Shown here piece by piece: positions 61,874 to 64,000 of a stretch of 64,000 nt of DNA (its first letter is position 1; each line of letters opens with the position of its first letter). The DNA is taken from positions 1 through 64,000 of the forward strand of contig NZ_JACSOH010000009.1 of assembly GCF_014349235.1 (NCBI RefSeq). Direction: 5' to 3'. The stretch comes from Cytophaga sp. FL35 (GTDB taxonomy: Bacteria; Bacteroidota; Bacteroidia; Flavobacteriales; Flavobacteriaceae). A program made the position numbers and the translations under genes. The notes under the pieces are model-generated. The model made no database searches, was not told where the DNA came from, and saw only the letters and a list, made by a program, of their open reading frames with translations.

Positions 61874-63298
61874 TCAGGTAAACTTTTTGGTGAGATCTTC
61901 AATGTACTTCCTAAACTGCTTGTCAGTTTCGGCAAGATTGTCTACCGTTTTGCATGCGTGCAGAACTGTAGCGTGGTCTCTTTTTCCAATTTGGGAACCT
62001 ATACTGGCCAAAGAGGCTTTGGTAAATTTTTTGGCAAAAAACATAGCCAGCTGCCTTGCTTGTACAATATGTCTTTTGCGTGTTTTTGATTGTAAGGTAG
62101 CTACGTCCATTTCAAAGTAGTCAGAAACTACTTTTTGAATGTAATCGATTGAAACTTCGCGCTTGGTATTCTTAACGAACTTTTCTACTACCTGTTGGGC
62201 GAGTTCCAATGTTACCTCTTTTTTATTAAAGGATGACTGTGCTATTAATGATATAATAGCTCCTTCCAATTCCCTTACATTGGTCTTGATGTGCTTTGCT
62301 ACGTGGTCTATAATTTCCTCCGGCATTTCAACACCATCACGATACAATTTGTTCTTTACAATGGAAACACGCGTTTCGTAATCCGGACTTTGTAGTTCTG
62401 CACTTAGTCCCCATTTAAATCTGGACAATAGACGCTGTTCAATATCCTGCATGTCTACTGGTGCTTTGTCCGAAGTAAGGATAACCTGCTTCCCATTTTG
62501 GTGCAAATGGTTGAAAATATGGAAGAAAACATCTTGGGTACCTGATTTGCCGCTCAAAAATTGAACATCATCAATAATCAACACATCTATTAATTGATAG
62601 AAGTGGATAAAATCATTTCTGGTATTCTTTTTTACGGATTCAATGTACTGCTGAGTAAACTTTTCCGCTGAAATATAAAGTACGGTACGCTCAGGATATT
62701 TGTCCTTTATCTCCACACCAATGGCATGTGCCAAGTGCGTTTTTCCCAATCCAACGCCTCCAAAGACCAATAATGGATTAAAGGAAGTGCCTCCAGGTTT
62801 GTTGGCAACCGCCATACCGGCGGATCTGGCCAATCTATTGGAGTCTCCTTCCAAAAAGTTGTCAAAGTTGTAGTTGGGATTAAGCTGGGATTCTATCTTA
62901 ATGTTCCTAATACCTGGAATTACAAATGGGTTTTTTAGTTCAGGGTTTTTGGATTTAATTGGAACGTCCATTTCCTGGGGTCCCATATTGCCTCTGTTGG
63001 TACTTGGAATTTTCTCCGTAAAAGGTTCTTTATTCCCGTAGGTGTTTTCCATACGGATGATGTAGACCAATTTTGCGGTTTCACCCAGTTCTTTTGTAAG
63101 GGCCACTTTGAGAAGCTTTACATAATGCTCCTCTAACCATTCGTAAAAAAACTTACTAGGTACTTGTATGCTCAAGGCATTTTCCGCTAACTTAATTGGT
63201 TTAATTGGTTCAAACCATGTTTTATATGCTTGGGGTTGAATATTATCTTTAATGAACGCCAAACAATTTTTCCATACGGAATTAGCCGTAATACCCAT
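61874..63298 (-). CDS. dnaA: Chromosomal replication initiator protein DnaA
   Basis: AAA+ initiator of 474 residues that opens the replication origin. Domain I opens SVWKNCLAFIKDNIQPQAYK; the ATPase has Walker A in GGVGLGKTHLAHAIG and Walker B in VLIIDDVQFL; domain IV ends with the DnaA signature SIGSQIGKRDHATVLHACKT. The frame is open to 63355, but ATG 63298 (MGITANSVW) fits the family and the longer part has no conserved sequence. No dnaN or gyrB is adjacent, and I see no cluster of TTATCCACA boxes upstream. Confidence 0.97.
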   Translation of the reverse strand: MGITANSVWKNCLAFIKDNIQPQAYKTWFEPIKPIKLAENALSIQVPSKFFYEWLEEHYVKLLKVALTKELGETAKLVYIIRMENTYGNKEPFTEKIPSTNRGNMGPQEMDVPIKSKNPELKNPFVIPGIRNIKIESQLNPNYNFDNFLEGDSNRLARSAGMAVANKPGGTSFNPLLVFGGVGLGKTHLAHAIGVEIKDKYPERTVLYISAEKFTQQYIESVKKNTRNDFIHFYQLIDVLIIDDVQFLSGKSGTQDVFFHIFNHLHQNGKQVILTSDKAPVDMQDIEQRLLSRFKWGLSAELQSPDYETRVSIVKNKLYRDGVEMPEEIIDHVAKHIKTNVRELEGAIISLIAQSSFNKKEVTLELAQQVVEKFVKNTKREVSIDYIQKVVSDYFEMDVATLQSKTRKRHIVQARQLAMFFAKKFTKASLASIGSQIGKRDHATVLHACKTVDNLAETDKQFRKYIEDLTKKFT

Positions 63299-63503
63299 CT
63301 TAAAGTTTCTCTTATTTTGTCGGTTAGTGATTTCGCAAGTCGGTGGAAAATACAAGGGGGATACCGTACTTTCTAGTGGGGCAAATATGTGAACAAAAAA
63401 GCTAAAAAAAAAATGGTAAGTCTATTGAATTTGACCTTTTTTTTTCGCATGTTCAGTGACACATTCGAAATCAATTAAATATATAGTTTTTACTTTAATA
63501 TCA

Positions 63504-63902
63504 ATGAAATTTAACAGAATTTCTTTCCGTGTTAGATACGGCGAAACGGATCAGATGGGAATTGTCTATCACGGGAATTATGCCCAATATATGGAGATGG
63601 GCAGGATTGAGTGGTTACGGGAGTTAGGAATTTCCTACAAAACAATGGAAGAAAACGGAATTATTCTGCCAGTTATTTCTCTTAGTTTGGATTTTAAGAA
63701 ATCTGCCTATTATGATGATGAAATTACAGTGGAAACCAGACTGGTAAAAGAGCCTCTTGTGAAGATAGAATTTGACTATGTTTTAACCAATCAACATAGA
63801 GAAATAGTTGCTACTGGAAACACCGTTTTGGCTTTCTTGAATTCTGAAACCAGAAAACCTATAAAATGTCCTGATGAGATTTTAAGTAAAATACGGACTT
63901 AA
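63504..63902 (+). CDS. Acyl-CoA thioesterase, YbgC/4-hydroxybenzoyl-CoA type
   Basis: Hot-dog-fold thioesterase of 132 residues from ATG 63504 (MKFNRISFRVRYGETDQMGI). The catalytic pattern RYGETDQMGIVYHGNYAQYM is present, with the Asp of TDQMG in place. The family hydrolyses small acyl-CoAs. The frame is open to 63456, but MKFNRISFRV matches the usual family start. It diverges from dnaA and converges with the partial gene at the window end. Confidence 0.9.
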   Translation: MKFNRISFRVRYGETDQMGIVYHGNYAQYMEMGRIEWLRELGISYKTMEENGIILPVISLSLDFKKSAYYDDEITVETRLVKEPLVKIEFDYVLTNQHREIVATGNTVLAFLNSETRKPIKCPDEILSKIRT

Positions 63903-63903
63903 C

Positions 63904-63999
63904 TTAAATTTCCCTGATTTTGACTTGATGGAGGCCTTCAAAGATTTGAAGAGTAGCAGAGGCATCACTTTGCCTCACTGATATTCTTGTTTTACAGTC
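63904..63999 (-). CDS. C-terminus of an unidentified protein (partial)
   Basis: A leftward frame enters from the window edge and reads 31 codons, including TRISVRQSDASATLQIFEGL, to a TAA at 63904-63906. That stop is one base past the thioesterase stop, a normal convergent arrangement. The sequence is protein-like but too short to assign. Confidence 0.5.
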   Translation of the reverse strand, partial: DCKTRISVRQSDASATLQIFEGLHQVKIREI

Positions 64000-64000
64000 C

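Noticed and set aside
63299-63355. Longer dnaA start
   Set aside because: The extension lacks conserved DnaA sequence; MGITANSVW is the normal opening of domain I.
63299-63503. Replication origin next to dnaA
   Set aside because: I saw no cluster of TTATCCACA-type boxes, and dnaN is not adjacent; the gap is short.

Overview
The window looks like a chromosomal stretch from a member of the Flavobacteriaceae (Bacteroidota). Several signals agree. Most likely promoters fit the phylum's TTG-N17-23-TAnnTTTG form rather than -35/-10 boxes, and Shine-Dalgarno sites are mostly absent. There are three TonB-dependent receptors, two with an N-terminal carboxypeptidase-like domain. Many lipoproteins carry acidic residues right after the lipobox cysteine. 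Families nearly confined to the group are present (DUF4252, DUF4249, DUF4294, DUF6095, a SerB-SerA fusion). I cannot name the species. I see no rRNA, tRNA, CRISPR array, insertion sequence or prophage. The region is densely coded core genome, and only one stretch over 300 bases lacks an intact gene (52657-53391, which holds a decayed gene).

Layout. 1-1448: the start of an unknown membrane protein and rmuC. 1514-8664: a two-sided vitamin B12 uptake locus. Leftward runs btuF-btuC-btuD (periplasmic binding lipoprotein, inner-membrane permease, ATPase). Rightward, behind a cobalamin riboswitch, run btuB, a BtuG-like surface beta-propeller lipoprotein and a second, signal-less BtuF-like protein. 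8697-11787: two tandem S41 protease lipoproteins. 12029-14714: an ECF sigma factor, a putative anti-sigma factor and three DUF4252 proteins in one operon. 14878-16686: two convergent MscS channels. 16805-20808: purB, an alpha-helical neighbour, a sirtuin, trmH and an SRPBCC protein. 20814-26528: a GH13 lipoprotein, a carboxypeptidase-regulatory-domain protein, a DEAD-box helicase with a structured leader, a DUF4337-like protein and the ITP pyrophosphatase. 26609-28479: a small methyltransferase, then a SatD-like protein with a DUF3307 membrane partner, preceded by three equally spaced dyads. 28630-37767: serB-serA fusion, bestrophin, rlmH, nadC, a BrkB/YihY protein, DUF2147, priA and an orphan LytTR regulator. 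38001-42360: rpsF-rpsR-rplI and an Oar-like TonB receptor. 42461-52656: DUF6495, hisS, NUDIX, M42 peptidase, DUF4294, the DUF6095/DUF4249/TonB-receptor group and monomeric isocitrate dehydrogenase. 52881-53213: a pseudogene. 53392-64000: rplS, trmD, GNAT, a coiled-coil membrane protein, htrA, dapF-GNAT-mltG, a lysozyme-like protein, an RsmI-like methyltransferase, a tyrosine phosphatase, dnaA, a thioesterase and the end of one more gene.

The most interesting units are three. First, the SatD/DUF3307 pair: the SatD-like protein combines class III cyclase-like motifs with a C-terminal helix-turn-helix, and its start is preceded by three 18-bp dyads spaced exactly 28 bp apart. Second, the B12 locus, whose two arms appear to share one -33 promoter core. 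Third, the sigma/anti-sigma/DUF4252 operon. All functional claims are from reading the sequence; no searches were run.
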